From the NCBI GenBank assembly GCA_019429205.1, contig JAHYIT010000034.1, forward strand, positions 1 to 36,959: a DNA stretch of 36,959 bases, written 5' to 3'. Below, one piece after another: positions 1 to 8,228 of this stretch (position 1 is its first letter; each line of letters starts with the position of its first letter). Made by a program: the position numbers and the translations under genes. Below the pieces are notes generated by a model that was given only the letters and a program-made list of their open reading frames with translations, did not search any database and was not told the DNA's origin. This stretch comes from Mariniphaga sp. GTDB taxonomy: Bacteria; Bacteroidota; Bacteroidia; Bacteroidales; Prolixibacteraceae.

Positions 1-18
1 TACTTATCATGCTTTATA

Positions 19-38
19 AACGAGTTTTTTTACTCGTT
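19..38. other. Short AT-rich hairpin at the window edge
   Basis: An aacgagt/actcgtt inverted repeat encloses a short T-rich loop. It could be a terminator of a gene to the left of the window, but no U-run follows the second arm, so this is only a structural note. Confidence 0.3.
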
Positions 39-102
39 CTGTTAATGACTAAGTGGTATACTTTTCGATTGAAAGGTGGGGTACTTCCTGGTTAAAATAA
101 AC

Positions 103-175
103 ATTTGAAATTTAGTAAAAAGTTACATCAGAACAATCTCCCCGAATGAGGGGAGATGCCGGCAGGCAGAGGGGT
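103..175 (+). repeat. Palindromic repeat unit, copy 1 (partial)
   Basis: This 73-bp stretch recurs at 286-358 with two mismatches, at an offset of 183 bp. It ends in a ctcccc/ggggag hairpin followed by a gatgccggcaggcagaggggt tail. The upstream half, containing the ttccctt/aaggga hairpin and found in the other two copies, is absent here. Confidence 0.85.
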
Positions 176-223
176 AAACAGAAAAAATGAAAAACTGGTA
201 AATTACAGAATATAACAAAACTG

Positions 224-358
224 ACCCTTTGGGCTTCGCCCGTTTCCCTTTTAAGGGAAAACGTTCTAATAATTATTGTGCTAAAATTTGAAATTTAGTA
301 AAAAGTTACATCAGAACAATCTCCCCGAATGAGGGGAGATGCCGACAGGCAGAGTGGT
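224..358 (+). repeat. Composite palindromic repeat left of the DUF559 gene
   Basis: The unit has two modules. The first is acccttt plus a GC-rich ggcttcgcc block, followed by a tttcccttttaagggaaa hairpin and the motif cgttcta. The second is the ctcccc/ggggag hairpin with the gatgccgacaggcagag tail. The same two modules recur in the same order and orientation at 754-889, so the DUF559 gene between them is bracketed by direct repeats. Confidence 0.8.
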
Positions 359-382
359 ATAAATTATTATTGAAACATTTAG

Positions 383-748
383 ATGAAATACGAACAGATA
401 AAAGAAATAACACGCAAACTTCGCAACAATGCGACTCCGGAGGAAGTTAAACTTTGGCGCTATTTGCGAAAAAGACAGTTGGAAGGTCGGAAATTTCTTA
501 GACAGCATGCCATAATTTATGAATCGATTGGAAATGAACATTTCTTTTATGTACCTGATTTTTTTTGCTATAAAGAAAATCTCGCCATTGAGTTAGATGG
601 AAAAATTCATCTTTACAAAAAGGCTGAAGATAAACGACGCGACGAAATATTAAATCAGCTGGGAATTAAAGTTTTAAGATTAAAAAATGAAGAGTTAAAA
701 GATATTGATGAAGTTCTTGTAAAAATTAAAAATGAATTTAAGGCGTAA
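383..748 (+). CDS. DUF559 / Vsr-like endonuclease domain protein
   Basis: A complete 121-residue protein of the DUF559 family, which is related to Vsr and other very short restriction-endonuclease-like folds. Visible family features are an N-terminal helix with T-P-E-E-x-x-L-W (about 18-25), L-x-G-R-K-F-L-R-Q (about 33-41), V-P-D-F-F (about 57-61), the acidic pair in the AIELDGKIHL stretch (about 68-77), and the D-x-x-R-x-x-x-L/VLRLKNEEL tail. These acidic and Lys residues are those expected of a PD-(D/E)XK-like nuclease centre. No biochemical role is established for most members. The gene is isolated, with no operon partner, and sits exactly between two copies of a composite palindromic repeat. 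A repeat-associated or mobile role is inference; a stray repair or restriction nuclease is the alternative. Confidence 0.85.
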   Translation: MKYEQIKEITRKLRNNATPEEVKLWRYLRKRQLEGRKFLRQHAIIYESIGNEHFFYVPDFFCYKENLAIELDGKIHLYKKAEDKRRDEILNQLGIKVLRLKNEELKDIDEVLVKIKNEFKA

Positions 749-753
749 AGTTT

Positions 754-889
754 ACCCTTTTGGCTCCGCCATTTTCCCTAAACAGGGAAAAGCGTTCTAA
801 GAAATATTCTGCTAAAGCTCAAACCTGAGCAGAAAATTTGTACAGAACGATCTCCCCGCTTGAGGGGAGATGCCGACAGGCAGAGGGGT
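754..889 (+). repeat. Composite palindromic repeat right of the DUF559 gene
   Basis: Same two-module layout as 224-358: acccttt, ggctccgcc, a tttccct/agggaaa hairpin, gcgttctaag, then the ctcccc/ggggag hairpin and the gatgccgacaggcagaggggt tail. It begins 5 bp after the DUF559 stop codon. An additional gctcaaacctgagc palindrome lies between its modules. Confidence 0.8.
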
Positions 890-928
890 AAAAAGAAGCA
901 AAAAAATGAAACTCTAAATCAAGTAATT

Positions 929-1852
929 ATGAAAAAATTTATTCTTGTAATTGTAGCTCTGGTTGGAATAACCGGCTTAGGAACGGCCCAGATTGAACCC
1001 ACCTTTGAACAAATGAAGTTTTACACACCCGACTGGCAGGGTGAACGCGATGCAGGCGGACGGCCAATTGTTCATGCAGAATTGCTCGAACGATTGCTAA
1101 ACCTTTCCATCGAAGAGGCCTGGGGAGTGCTCAGGGGAGAAGGATACCACAACCAGTTTGAAGGCGGTTGGGAAATGATTCACCAGGATAAGCCTTTTGT
1201 GGGACGGGCACTGACGGTGCAGTACATGCCCAACCGGCCCGACATCACCAATCAGATTAAACGAGTGGGCGAAAAGGAAAACCGGATAGGTCCGTCTAAT
1301 TCGTGGCCTATTGATATGCTGAAGGAAGGCGATGTATATGTAGCCGATGGTTTTGGAAAAGTAATAGACGGAACACTCATTGGCGACAACCTGGGAAATT
1401 CCATCTACTCCAAATCCAAAACCGGTGTGGTGTTCGATGGCGGCGCACGCGATTTGGAAGGACTTTCAAAAATTGAAGGGTTCAATGCATTTACCCGCGG
1501 GTTCGATCCTTCGTTTATAATGGAAATGATGGTTACCGGAATCAACGTACCGATCAGAATTGGCAGGGCAACCGTTTCACCCGGCGATGTGGTGCTTGCC
1601 AAACGGGAAGGCGTGATTTTTATCCCGGCACATCTGGTCGAAAAAGTGGTGATTACCGGCGAGTTTATTGCCCTGCGCGATAAATTCGGGCACGAAATGC
1701 TGCGCAAAGGTATTTATACTCCCGGGCAGATTGATACCCGCTGGACCGACGAAATAAAAAATGCTTTTCTGAAATGGCTCGACGACAATCCGGATGAAAT
1801 TCCCATGTCGCGCGAAGAGTTGGACGAATACATGAAAAACCGGACGTGGTAA
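929..1852 (+). CDS. Exported RraA-family (dimethylmenaquinone methyltransferase-like) protein
   Basis: A 307-residue protein. The start at 929 is chosen because it opens a clear signal peptide (MKKFILVIVALVGITGLGTAQ, cleaved before about I22); an in-frame ATG at 860 would add 23 residues encoded by the adjacent repeat and is unlikely. The RraA fold is seen in GDVYVADGFGK, in the GDNLGNSIYSKSKTGVVFDG stretch and in GGARDLEG, which holds the conserved R-D pair, followed by a P-x-x-I-G-x-x-x-V-x-P-G-D segment. Family members include the RNase E inhibitor RraA and 4-hydroxy-4-methyl-2-oxoglutarate/4-carboxy-4-hydroxy-2-oxoadipate aldolases. Export to the periplasm argues against RNase E control and suggests an aldolase- or lyase-like role, which is inference. 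The gene converges on the GH43 gene with 22 bp between stops. Confidence 0.8.
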   Translation: MKKFILVIVALVGITGLGTAQIEPTFEQMKFYTPDWQGERDAGGRPIVHAELLERLLNLSIEEAWGVLRGEGYHNQFEGGWEMIHQDKPFVGRALTVQYMPNRPDITNQIKRVGEKENRIGPSNSWPIDMLKEGDVYVADGFGKVIDGTLIGDNLGNSIYSKSKTGVVFDGGARDLEGLSKIEGFNAFTRGFDPSFIMEMMVTGINVPIRIGRATVSPGDVVLAKREGVIFIPAHLVEKVVITGEFIALRDKFGHEMLRKGIYTPGQIDTRWTDEIKNAFLKWLDDNPDEIPMSREELDEYMKNRTW

Positions 1853-1874
1853 TTATGATTTAATATTTAACAGG

Positions 1875-2879
1875 CTAATCGCCCACATTTTGCATGAAAT
1901 CGGGGAAGCCGCTTTCCGTCCAGCGAACGACCCTTGCACGTGTTGCCCGATTGGGATCAGAAAGTTCGTGCCCCTGGATATCCTTGTAGTTGCGGGCATG
2001 GTAAATCATGATTACGGTTTCTCCGTCTTCGGCAATGGTAAAAGAATTGTGGCCGGGTCCGAACCGATTTAATTCTTCATTGGTATAAAATACAGGTCCC
2101 GGCGATTTATGCCAGTTGGCAACGTTCATCAAATCAGCATTTTCATCAATCCACAACAAACCCATGCAGTAATTGTGGTTGGTAGCACTGGCTGAATAGG
2201 TTACAAATATTTTTCCGTTTCGCTTTATAACTGCTGCTCCTTCGTTCACGTTGTATTTCATCCGTTCCCAATTGAATTCAGGCTCGGTTAAAACCACCTC
2301 AGGGCCTTTTAGCGTAGTTGGATTTTTCATTTCAGACATGACCAGTGCCGTTCCGTGGTCGCCTCCCCGAACATTTTGAGCCCAGATTAAATACCGTTTG
2401 CCCTTGTGTTCAAAAGTGGTGGCATCCAGCGAAAAAGATTCGCGTTGAGTTTTAATTTGTCCTTCTTCTTTCCACTCCCCTTCCATAGGATCTTCCGATT
2501 CATTCGACAACACCCACATTCGGATGTTCCAAATATTTTCTGCTTCGCCTGCGGCAAAATGAATATACCAGGTGCCGTCAATACGGTGCAATTCGGGCGC
2601 CCAGATGTGGTGCCCCATTACACCTTTTTCGTGTTTACGCCAAACCACTTTTCCCTTGGCAGTTTTTAACCCGTTTATGCTGGTCGCTTTTCGGATTACA
2701 ATCCGGTCGTATTCCGGCACTGTGGCAATTAAGTAATAAGTACCATCTTCCGTTTTATACACCCACGGATCAGCGCGTTGTTCCACTATGGGGTTGTTAA
2801 AATCTAAATTTTGGGAAGAAATACGGGAAGGAAATACAATACCTGTTGTAACAACAATCAAAATCCAGAATAATTTCAT
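1875..2879 (-). CDS. Secreted glycoside hydrolase family 43 protein
   Basis: A complete 334-residue protein with an N-terminal signal peptide (about 1-22, mature start near Q23). It has the five-bladed GH43 layout and its three acidic residues: general base D37 in RADPWV, pKa modulator D152 in SLDATTF, and general acid E213 in NEGAAV. HIWAPELH (about 91-98) is the usual aromatic wall. GH43 enzymes are mostly alpha-L-arabinofuranosidases, beta-xylosidases or arabinanases, and this single-domain form resembles the arabinofuranosidase group. The substrate cannot be decided from sequence. It is transcribed alone, away from the MscS gene, and lies about 1.4 kb from a GH2/AraC-regulator pair that may belong to the same plant- or algal-polysaccharide programme. 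Confidence 0.87.
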   Translation of the reverse strand: MKLFWILIVVTTGIVFPSRISSQNLDFNNPIVEQRADPWVYKTEDGTYYLIATVPEYDRIVIRKATSINGLKTAKGKVVWRKHEKGVMGHHIWAPELHRIDGTWYIHFAAGEAENIWNIRMWVLSNESEDPMEGEWKEEGQIKTQRESFSLDATTFEHKGKRYLIWAQNVRGGDHGTALVMSEMKNPTTLKGPEVVLTEPEFNWERMKYNVNEGAAVIKRNGKIFVTYSASATNHNYCMGLLWIDENADLMNVANWHKSPGPVFYTNEELNRFGPGHNSFTIAEDGETVIMIYHARNYKDIQGHELSDPNRATRARVVRWTESGFPDFMQNVGD

Positions 2880-3090
2880 GATAAAGCAAATTTTTTAAGT
2901 TCCTGAAATATACAAATCATTTTAATTGATAGTTTCATTTTTATTGATGCGGTCAGAAATTACGAGACGGGTGAGCAGGAGAAGGCAAACACAACTACAA
3001 ATTATCATCAGCAGGCATGTGCAAGCGGAAATATTGTATTACGACGTTATTATGTGTGGACATTTCCTTACTTTTATGTTTTAAAAAAAT

Positions 3091-3888
3091 ATGGAACATT
3101 TCATCAGTGACCTGAAGTTGGAGGTTGTAAAATACTACGATAGCCTGATTGGCATCACCCCGAAGCTTATTGCTTCTGTTTTGGTTTTGCTTTTGGCCTG
3201 GTTCCTGGCCAAACAAATTCGCCGGATTTCTGAAAAAAAACTAAAAAGGCAAATGGAAGACCCTCTTCTGGCCGACTTCCTTTCAACACTTATTCGCTTT
3301 ATAGTTTTTATTACAGGCCTGCTCATTGCGTTAAAAATAGTTGGCTTAGGTGGCATTACTGCCAGTATTCTGGCAGGTGCAGGAATTTCTGCATTTATCA
3401 TTGGCTTTGCCCTGCGTGACATTGGAGAAAACTTTCTGGCAGGAATTCTTATGGCCTTTAAACGTCCTTTCAGGGTTGGCGATTTCGTGGAAACAGGCGC
3501 CATTAAAGGGAAAATTATTGGCCTTAACATTAGAGATACCCAGCTTAAAACTCCCGATGGTAAGGATGTGTATGTTCCAAATGCCATGATCATCAAAAAT
3601 CCGCTCATCAACTATACCATCGATGGTTTTTTACGGTACGAATTTGTGGTTGGTCTGCCTTCCGACTCGGACTACAAAGCTACGATGCAGGCCATTGAGG
3701 ATGCGGTGATTAAGATTGACGGAATTATAAAAAAACGGCGAAAAACAGCTGTAAACATTACAGGCTTATCGGCTGGCAGAGTTGATGTTACCGTTCATTT
3801 CTGGATCGATACTTTTACGGTTAAAGAGGACACGGAAAAAATTCGATCGAAGGTTTTTGCTGCCGTTGAGAATGTGATCAACAATTAA
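3091..3888 (+). CDS. Small-conductance mechanosensitive channel (MscS family)
   Basis: A 265-residue minimal MscS-type protein with three predicted transmembrane helices: about 22-42, 62-87, and a pore helix about 88-115 rich in Gly and Ala (ASILAGAGISAFIIGFALRD). The pore helix is followed by the beta-domain signature FKRPFRVGDFVE and IIGLNIRDTQLKTPDGKDVY, then the alpha/beta cytoplasmic domain ending near the stop. The length matches E. coli MscS (286). It acts as a tension-gated inner-membrane pore releasing solutes on hypo-osmotic shock. It stands alone, divergent from the GH43 gene. Confidence 0.92.
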   Translation: MEHFISDLKLEVVKYYDSLIGITPKLIASVLVLLLAWFLAKQIRRISEKKLKRQMEDPLLADFLSTLIRFIVFITGLLIALKIVGLGGITASILAGAGISAFIIGFALRDIGENFLAGILMAFKRPFRVGDFVETGAIKGKIIGLNIRDTQLKTPDGKDVYVPNAMIIKNPLINYTIDGFLRYEFVVGLPSDSDYKATMQAIEDAVIKIDGIIKKRRKTAVNITGLSAGRVDVTVHFWIDTFTVKEDTEKIRSKVFAAVENVINN

Positions 3889-3974
3889 TCAATACGGGAT
3901 TTAACAAGGCTGCATTCACGACCTCCTTAAGATCACATATTTATTGCAGAGGCGCAACAACTGAGGTAACGACC

Positions 3975-4079
3975 TCAGCGAGGTCGAATGTTGTTGTACT
4001 CCTCATCCGAAACAGGTCCTATCCATACGGCGCCTCCTTCGTTGGTATTCAGGCTGACGGCAATGTGTACAAATGCTAA
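3975..4079 (-). pseudogene. 3' remnant of a cupin-type gene
   Basis: The minus strand reads F-V-H-I-A-V-S-L-N-T-N-E-G-G-A-V-W, then G-P-V-S-D-E-E-Y-N, and stops at 3977-3975. This looks like the C-terminal strand pair and tail of cupin-domain proteins, some of which are fused to carboxymuconolactone decarboxylase domains. The homologous-looking part begins about 4065; upstream of that the frame runs into unrelated sequence, so only the last about 30 codons survive. The family assignment rests on pattern memory for a short stretch and is tentative. Confidence 0.45.
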
Positions 4080-4112
4080 AAGCAAAACATTCAATAATCC
4101 AAAAAATCAACT

Positions 4113-4261
4113 ATGAAACCGAAAAAATCATTTCTTTCATTTGCGGTTTTAACACTGCTCACTAAGGTTCTACCCAAAACTGGGCGCCCATTGCCCTTGC
4201 CGGCGGAAAGTTACTCATCCGCGACCAAAACCGCATGATATGTTTGAAGGTAGTGGAGTAA
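4113..4261 (+). pseudogene. Internally deleted PQQ-type beta-propeller gene remnant
   Basis: The ATG at 4113 opens a signal-peptide-like start (MKPKKSFLSFAVLTLLTK). Near 4165 the sequence switches, in another frame, to N-W-A-P-I-A-L-A-G-G-K-L-L-I-R-D-Q-N-R-M-x-C-L and a stop at 4259-4261. That ending is typical of PQQ-like/BamB-type beta-propeller proteins, in which the last blade closes with ALAGGKLLIRDQ. The two ends of one gene thus seem joined by a large internal deletion that also shifts the frame. A related tail is found at 8512-8621. Confidence 0.55.
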
Positions 4262-4312
4262 TGATTACAGTGATATTTTTAAAGAAAAATGAGTGGTTAT
4301 TACGGGTAATTT

Positions 4313-5476
4313 TTATTCTGCAATGCCTTGTTTTATTTTGCGGTATTCGCCCGGCGAACAGCCCATAAGTTGTTTAAACCTGCGTGATACATTTTTAACT
4401 TCGTCCATGCCAAGTTCATGGGCAATGTCGCCAACAGGCTTGCTGGTTTCGGCCAATAATGCGGAAAACCGCTCCATTTTTAGTTTAAGTATATACTGGT
4501 AAACCGGCAAATTGGTAGTTTCCCTGAATTTTATTTCAAACGAACGTCGCGACAAAGCTATTTGTTTAACAATATCGTCCACTTTTATGGGAGTGTGGAA
4601 GTTTTCGTGAATTAACCTGATTGCAGCTGCAATTTGCGGATCGGCAGCTGCATACATATCGGTCGATTGGCGCGATACTATTTTTCGGGGCTGTATCACA
4701 ATGTCGCGCCACCTGGCATTGCTTTTCATCATCCGGTCGAGCATGGCAGCTGCTTCGTAACCGCCTTGTTCAGCATCGAGTTCAATACTCGAAAGCCGGG
4801 GGTCACTGAGCATACACATCAGTTCATCGTTGTCAACACCCAATACGGCAACCTCTTCGGGGACTTTGATGCCCGAAATTTTGCACGACTCGGTTATTTG
4901 CTGTGCGCAATAATCGTCGCAGGCCATTATAGCCAATGGCTTGGGCAGCTCGTTCAACCATTTGCTCAACGCCGAAGGTCTATAATACCATATTTCGTGA
5001 TTGGGGTCGGCCTCGCTTTCAAAGGTTTGAACCTGATAACCACGCTTGTTTAAGTAAGACGAAAAACCTTCACCCCTTTCACGCGACCACACAAACGATT
5101 TAATCCCATAGAAGGCAAAATTAGAGTACCCTTTATTTATGAAATATTCAGCTCCTAATTCCCCGGTCTTAAAATATGCCCCGGTTATGTTCGGGACATT
5201 TATAAAACGTTCTTTCAGGTCGGTAACTATAACCGGAAATCCGGCGCGGGCAAGAAGGGGTGTGTCATCGGTTTTGTTCAGTTGGGCAAACATGCCTGTT
5301 GCACCCCATTCTTTTGCCCAGTCGAGAATCCCTTCCAAACCAATTGTATCGCGGTAATAAAAAGGCATACGACAAAAGAGCCATGGCCCGTTTTCTTTTG
5401 AATAAAGGGCAATCCCCAGAAGTATTTTTTTGAAATACTCTTCCGAAAAATTGGCTAATAGAATCACTTTTGGCAT
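4313..5476 (-). CDS. XylR-like AraC-family regulator with periplasmic-binding-protein domain
   Basis: A 387-residue protein. Residues about 1-270 form a LacI/periplasmic-binding-type sugar-sensing domain (VILLANFSEEYFKKILLGIALYS at the start; PLAIMACDDYCAQQITE and VAVLGVDNDELMCMLSDPRLSSIE are the family's usual segments). Residues about 280-385 form the double helix-turn-helix AraC domain (IKVDDIVKQIALSRRSFEIKF, then VGDIAHELGMDEVKNVSRRFKQLMGCSPGEYR). This arrangement is that of XylR-type regulators, which bind a free sugar directly in the cytoplasm. It lies 103 bp downstream of the GH2 gene on the same strand, so it probably controls that gene and is co-transcribed. The inducer is unknown; xylose or a hexosamine are possible. 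Confidence 0.9.
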   Translation of the reverse strand: MPKVILLANFSEEYFKKILLGIALYSKENGPWLFCRMPFYYRDTIGLEGILDWAKEWGATGMFAQLNKTDDTPLLARAGFPVIVTDLKERFINVPNITGAYFKTGELGAEYFINKGYSNFAFYGIKSFVWSRERGEGFSSYLNKRGYQVQTFESEADPNHEIWYYRPSALSKWLNELPKPLAIMACDDYCAQQITESCKISGIKVPEEVAVLGVDNDELMCMLSDPRLSSIELDAEQGGYEAAAMLDRMMKSNARWRDIVIQPRKIVSRQSTDMYAAADPQIAAAIRLIHENFHTPIKVDDIVKQIALSRRSFEIKFRETTNLPVYQYILKLKMERFSALLAETSKPVGDIAHELGMDEVKNVSRRFKQLMGCSPGEYRKIKQGIAE

Positions 5477-5579
5477 AGCGCAAATTACTAAAAATGTTTT
5501 AAATGCCCGGCTTCAGGCATATTGCCTTTGCCCCGGGCATTTTTACACTCTTCTGTTAGATGTTAGCCGAATATACCCG

Positions 5580-8228
5580 CTACTCCAGATTAATGCCTTG
5601 TAATTCAACAGCCAAATTGTTCACGTCTATGTCTGTTCCCTTGAGCTTTCCGCTAACTGTGCGCTTTTCGCCCGGCAACAAAGAAATGTAATTGTCATCC
5701 CAGAAGACAGGCACAACCGGTTCGCCCGATTTTTTGTCAATTAACTGGAACTCGATAAAAAATGCGATGTGTTGATTCGGATTTTCCAGATTAATTTCAA
5801 AATCGATGTCAGGGCCGTTTTTGCGTGCGCTGAACGTTTGCACAACTTCAACTTTAGGCATGTGGTCGAGCGCAGTGTGGTCGGCATTTTGCTTGTTGGG
5901 TGTCCAGTACCATGTAGTTTTCTCAAAATCAGGAACATCCTCTACTGTTGACAGCCAATAGAAATTCACTTCAATCATCTCCCCATTTTGGTCGTATAAG
6001 CGTAAATCGATGAAATACGAAGTAGTGAGGTTCTCTAATTCGGGCATTTCTGCCACCATTTTTGAACTGTTTGCATCAATAATGAACGTTTTTTGTTGTT
6101 CAAAAACCAAATCCGAATTCAGGTCGAAAACCTTTACATCGAGGGTCAATCCTTCCTGCGTTTGTAAAAAGTCGTTGTTCACCCAAATGTTTTTGTCGCC
6201 ATAGTTGAAAATGGGCACCAGCGGCCCTGCCGACTTGCGGGTTGCATAAAAAGCCCCGTTTGGCATCAGGAAATAATCGAACAATTGCCAGTAAAATGTT
6301 GGCCATGCCGAGTTGTACATCCATTGCACCACGCCGGTGCTGTGGAACTTATTTACGGCAAATGCTTCAAACATGGGCCTCATGGACTCGTAGTTCGATG
6401 CCTGGTTTTTAAGCAGAAAGTAGCCCAAATCATTGGTTTCGCCATACCGGGCATGGAAAGCGTTCAGATAGCGGTCGAGGTTTTCGAACTGATTCCGGCC
6501 GCTGTAGTACAACCACACATCGTTAATGGGCCAAAGGTGTTCTTCCGGCAGCATTTTTTTAAGGCTTGAAAGCGGCGGCAATTGCGGCCCGGGGCCTACT
6601 TCGGTATTGAAGCCGAAAGCCCCTCCGTAACGCTTGTCGATATACCAGTAAACCGGTGGCACCCAGTCGTAAGGACCTTCCATTTTAACTCCGGTGGGAC
6701 CGCTAATTTCACTTTGGCGTGGGTCATCGTCGCCCATGAGCATGGTGCCGCCGCAGTAACTCAAAATGGGGCGTGTGGTATCGGCCAGGGCCATGCGTTC
6801 ATTAAGCATAACTTCGAGGCTTGGGCGTGGCAGTTTATCGCTGCCGTAAGTCCAAATGGCTACACTGGGATGACGGCGGTGCCATAATACCTGGTCGCGG
6901 TAGTTATTTGCATGCAGTGTTTTAGCTTCTTCGCCGCGAATCGAAACGTATTCGTCGTGCGGAATTCCGATGTAAATGTCCCATTCCCAATGAGCTGTCC
7001 AGCCAAGCATCAGGAGCAGCCCCAGTTCATCGGCCATGTTCATAATGGTGCGGTTGCGACCCCAGAAGCTTTCAAGCCTTAACGAGTTCAGGTTCATGTG
7101 TTTGGCATATTGCATTTGGGCTATCACTTTTTCATCGGTATCGCCCAACAGTATATCATCCACCCATCCGGCACTTTTTATGAGAACTTTTTTCCCGTTC
7201 ACCATAAAACCGCGGTATCGCGAGTCGTTCCAGAAATCCTCAATTTCGCGTATGCCAAAGCGGAATTTTTCTTTGTCGCTGGTTTTATTTTCAATGGCAA
7301 CTTCCAATGAGAGGTCGTAAAGGGCTTGTTCTCCCATATTATTGGGCCACCACAGGCGTGGGTTTTTCATGTTGAGTTCTTGATAATCGGCTGGGCGGAA
7401 AAATACCTCGCGTACCTCATTGGGCAATAGTTCAACTTCTTTTTCGAGTTTTATATTGTCGAAACTGGCTTGCAAAGTAGCTTTTTGTTTTTGGCCGGTA
7501 TGGTTTGTGAGCATGGTCGAGATAGTCAGCTCAGCAGCATCAAGGGTTTCTTTGTTCACCTTCGACACCACATTTGAATGGCGCATGGAAACCGGGCCGG
7601 TGCGGCTGAGTATCACATCGCGCCAAATGCCCATGGAGCGGTCGGCTGGCGTAGGGTTCCAGTCAACAAAGCCCATGCTGACATCGGTACCGAAAACGGG
7701 AGGAATTATTTCAACTGCCAATACGTTTTCTCCCTTGACCACCTGGTTGCTGATGTCGAAATTCCATACCCCGTATGAGCCCTGGATTACATCATCGCCG
7801 GCAATTTTTTTTCCGTTAATCCACACGTTGGCTTTGAAGTTAATGCCCTCGAAAGTAATTTGGAAATGTTCCCAACCGGTAAGTTTATCAACTTCAAAAA
7901 CAGTTCGGTACCACCATGGCACCTGAAAAGGTTTTTTATCCATTTTTTCAAGTACCCCCAAATCAAAAAGGTTGGGCAAAAGACCATTTTGCCTGAAGCC
8001 ATGGAGAACGGTAGAGGGCACTTCGATGGGCATACCAAAAGCCCGGTCAAAACTTTGGGTCGAAACCGATTCTCCGCCAACGCTTACGCTATCCGACGAA
8101 AACAACTGCCAGCCCTTATCGAGCTTCGTTTCAAATTTTTCATCCAGGTTTGCATCAGAGCACGATACTGCCAAAAAGAAAACAGGTACTATTGCTTTCA
8201 TAAATAAATTTTTATAAGTCATAATCAA
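5580..8228 (-). CDS. GH2 exo-beta-D-glucosaminidase/beta-mannosidase-like lipoprotein
   Basis: An 882-residue protein of full length for the GH2 exo-beta-glucosaminidase branch. It starts with a lipoprotein signal peptide (FFLAVSC lipobox, Cys23), followed by the GH2 sugar-binding domain (about 50-210), an Ig-like domain, the TIM barrel (about 330-640) and C-terminal beta domains. The barrel carries WTYGSDKLPRP with D464 where ordinary GH2 enzymes have N-E, and FNTEVGPGPQLP with the nucleophile E543. An Asp acid/base plus this TEVGPG motif is characteristic of CsxA-type exo-beta-D-glucosaminidases. Expected activity is release of GlcN from chitosan-like oligosaccharides; mannosidase activity is the alternative. 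It is followed by its likely regulator. An in-frame ATG at codon 10 is an alternative start. Confidence 0.87.
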   Translation of the reverse strand: MIMTYKNLFMKAIVPVFFLAVSCSDANLDEKFETKLDKGWQLFSSDSVSVGGESVSTQSFDRAFGMPIEVPSTVLHGFRQNGLLPNLFDLGVLEKMDKKPFQVPWWYRTVFEVDKLTGWEHFQITFEGINFKANVWINGKKIAGDDVIQGSYGVWNFDISNQVVKGENVLAVEIIPPVFGTDVSMGFVDWNPTPADRSMGIWRDVILSRTGPVSMRHSNVVSKVNKETLDAAELTISTMLTNHTGQKQKATLQASFDNIKLEKEVELLPNEVREVFFRPADYQELNMKNPRLWWPNNMGEQALYDLSLEVAIENKTSDKEKFRFGIREIEDFWNDSRYRGFMVNGKKVLIKSAGWVDDILLGDTDEKVIAQMQYAKHMNLNSLRLESFWGRNRTIMNMADELGLLLMLGWTAHWEWDIYIGIPHDEYVSIRGEEAKTLHANNYRDQVLWHRRHPSVAIWTYGSDKLPRPSLEVMLNERMALADTTRPILSYCGGTMLMGDDDPRQSEISGPTGVKMEGPYDWVPPVYWYIDKRYGGAFGFNTEVGPGPQLPPLSSLKKMLPEEHLWPINDVWLYYSGRNQFENLDRYLNAFHARYGETNDLGYFLLKNQASNYESMRPMFEAFAVNKFHSTGVVQWMYNSAWPTFYWQLFDYFLMPNGAFYATRKSAGPLVPIFNYGDKNIWVNNDFLQTQEGLTLDVKVFDLNSDLVFEQQKTFIIDANSSKMVAEMPELENLTTSYFIDLRLYDQNGEMIEVNFYWLSTVEDVPDFEKTTWYWTPNKQNADHTALDHMPKVEVVQTFSARKNGPDIDFEINLENPNQHIAFFIEFQLIDKKSGEPVVPVFWDDNYISLLPGEKRTVSGKLKGTDIDVNNLAVELQGINLE

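Noticed and set aside
860-928. Upstream extension of the RraA-like gene to an ATG at 860
   Set aside because: These 23 codons lie in the palindromic repeat and would bury the signal peptide; the ATG at 929 is a better start.
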